From contig JAGXGT010000077.1 in assembly GCA_024636595.1 (NCBI GenBank), positions 1-5,183 on the forward strand: a stretch of 5,183 nucleotides of DNA, given 5' to 3'. Within the stretch, counting starts at the first letter, position 1, and each line of letters starts with the position of its first letter. The position numbers and the translations under genes were made by a program. The notes under the pieces are model-generated. The model was given only the letters and a program-made list of their open reading frames with translations, searched no databases and was not told the origin of the DNA. Source of the stretch: Sphingomonadales bacterium (lineage in GTDB: Bacteria > Pseudomonadota > Alphaproteobacteria > Sphingomonadales > Sphingomonadaceae). Shown piece after piece: positions 4,935 through 5,183 of this stretch.

Positions 4935-5183
4935 ATGCTATATGCAGTGCGAGGCAACAGAAACCGAACTTGGGTTCAATCCGGCGGCACGCGCCACCAT
5001 TGGCTTTGGTTGCAATACAATGGTGGCAGGGACGGCATTTTCAGGCAGCCACGAGAGCCGCGCGCGGCCGACAAGGTTGTCAAGAACATCCGCCGCAAGA
5101 CGCGGCAAACCTGTTCAACTGAAGAGAAGATCCGCATCGTATTGGCGGGCCTGTGTCGCGAGGAAAGCGTCTCGGTGCTGTAC
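4935..5183 (+). CDS. IS3-family transposase OrfA, 5' part (runs off right edge; start uncertain)
   Basis: The open frame covers 83 codons to the window end with no stop. Residues 40-83 (REPRAADKVVKNIRRKTRQT, then CSTEEKIRIVLAGL and REESVSVLY) match what I recall of the N-terminal helix-turn-helix part of IS3-family OrfA proteins of the type TYSAEEKIRIVLAGLRGEES..LCRREGI, common in Rhodobacterales and Rhizobiales. OrfA binds the IS ends and, by frameshifting, is fused to the OrfB catalytic domain, which is outside the window. ATG at 4935 has AAGG 5 nt upstream, but residues 1-38 are not recognisably transposase, so the real start may be nearer 5037. Cys60, Cys74 and Tyr83 replace residues I expect to be Tyr, Arg and Cys, which may mean a diverging or decaying copy. 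It points away from the secretion operon. Confidence 0.65.
   Translation, partial: MLYAVRGNRNRTWVQSGGTRHHWLWLQYNGGRDGIFRQPREPRAADKVVKNIRRKTRQTCSTEEKIRIVLAGLCREESVSVLY
4935..5183 (+). mobile_element. Left part of an IS3-family insertion sequence
   Basis: Inferred only from the OrfA-like reading frame. The terminal inverted repeat and the target duplication cannot be identified because the other end is not in the window. The left boundary given is the start of the open frame, not a mapped IS end. Confidence 0.45.
4993..5027 (+). repeat. Perfect 10-bp inverted repeat within or before the transposase 5' end
   Basis: GCCACCATTG (4993-5002) and CAATGGTGGC (5018-5027) are exact reverse complements around a 15-nt spacer. 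It lies about 10 nt before the position (near 5037) where transposase-like sequence begins. Hairpins near IS ends can block translation from read-through transcripts; that role is inference here. Confidence 0.5.

Noticed and set aside
4962..4999. tRNA 3'-end-like sequence: GGGTTCAATCC followed 17-20 nt later by CGCGCCACCA
   Set aside because: The T-arm stem does not pair beyond one base, the distance to the CCA-like end is two bases too long, and no acceptor, D or anticodon arm can be found upstream. A chance likeness or a very decayed fragment.

Overview
The window looks like part of an alphaproteobacterial chromosome, probably Rhodobacterales (roseobacter-like). That placement is inferred from the GC-rich coding style, the PrtD/PrtE-like secretion proteins and the type of IS3 transposase; no taxonomic marker gene is present.

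All main genes read on the minus strand, so the biological order runs from high to low coordinates. Positions 4935-5183 hold the 5' end of an IS3-family transposase OrfA on the plus strand, cut by the window edge. A short AT-rich divergent spacer follows (4768-4934). Then comes a tight two-gene type I secretion operon: a PrtD-type ABC permease/ATPase (4767-3013) and a HlyD/PrtE-type membrane fusion protein (3016-1700), whose start overlaps the ABC stop as ATGA. A strong hairpin just after the second stop (1653-1684) probably marks the 3' end of the operon. A non-coding gap of 650 bp (1050-1699) follows, unusually rich in inverted repeats. Last is the first 349 codons of a large RTX protein (1049-1), which continues past the left edge.

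The three minus-strand genes form a likely functional set. The ABC protein energises export across the inner membrane, the fusion protein spans the periplasm, and the RTX protein, which has no N-terminal signal peptide, is the obvious candidate substrate. The outer-membrane TolC-like partner and the C-terminal secretion signal of the RTX protein are not in view.

The points that most deserve a second look are: the composition of the RTX array (a fixed-position methionine ladder over residues 150-231, with the only two histidines and one of two cysteines clustered in it); the leader of the RTX gene, which carries two successive hairpins directly before the ribosome binding site and two palindromes further upstream; and a possible small RNA or distal promoter in the rest of the gap. 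I did not find a convincing wholly new system; the core is a recognisable type I secretion locus.
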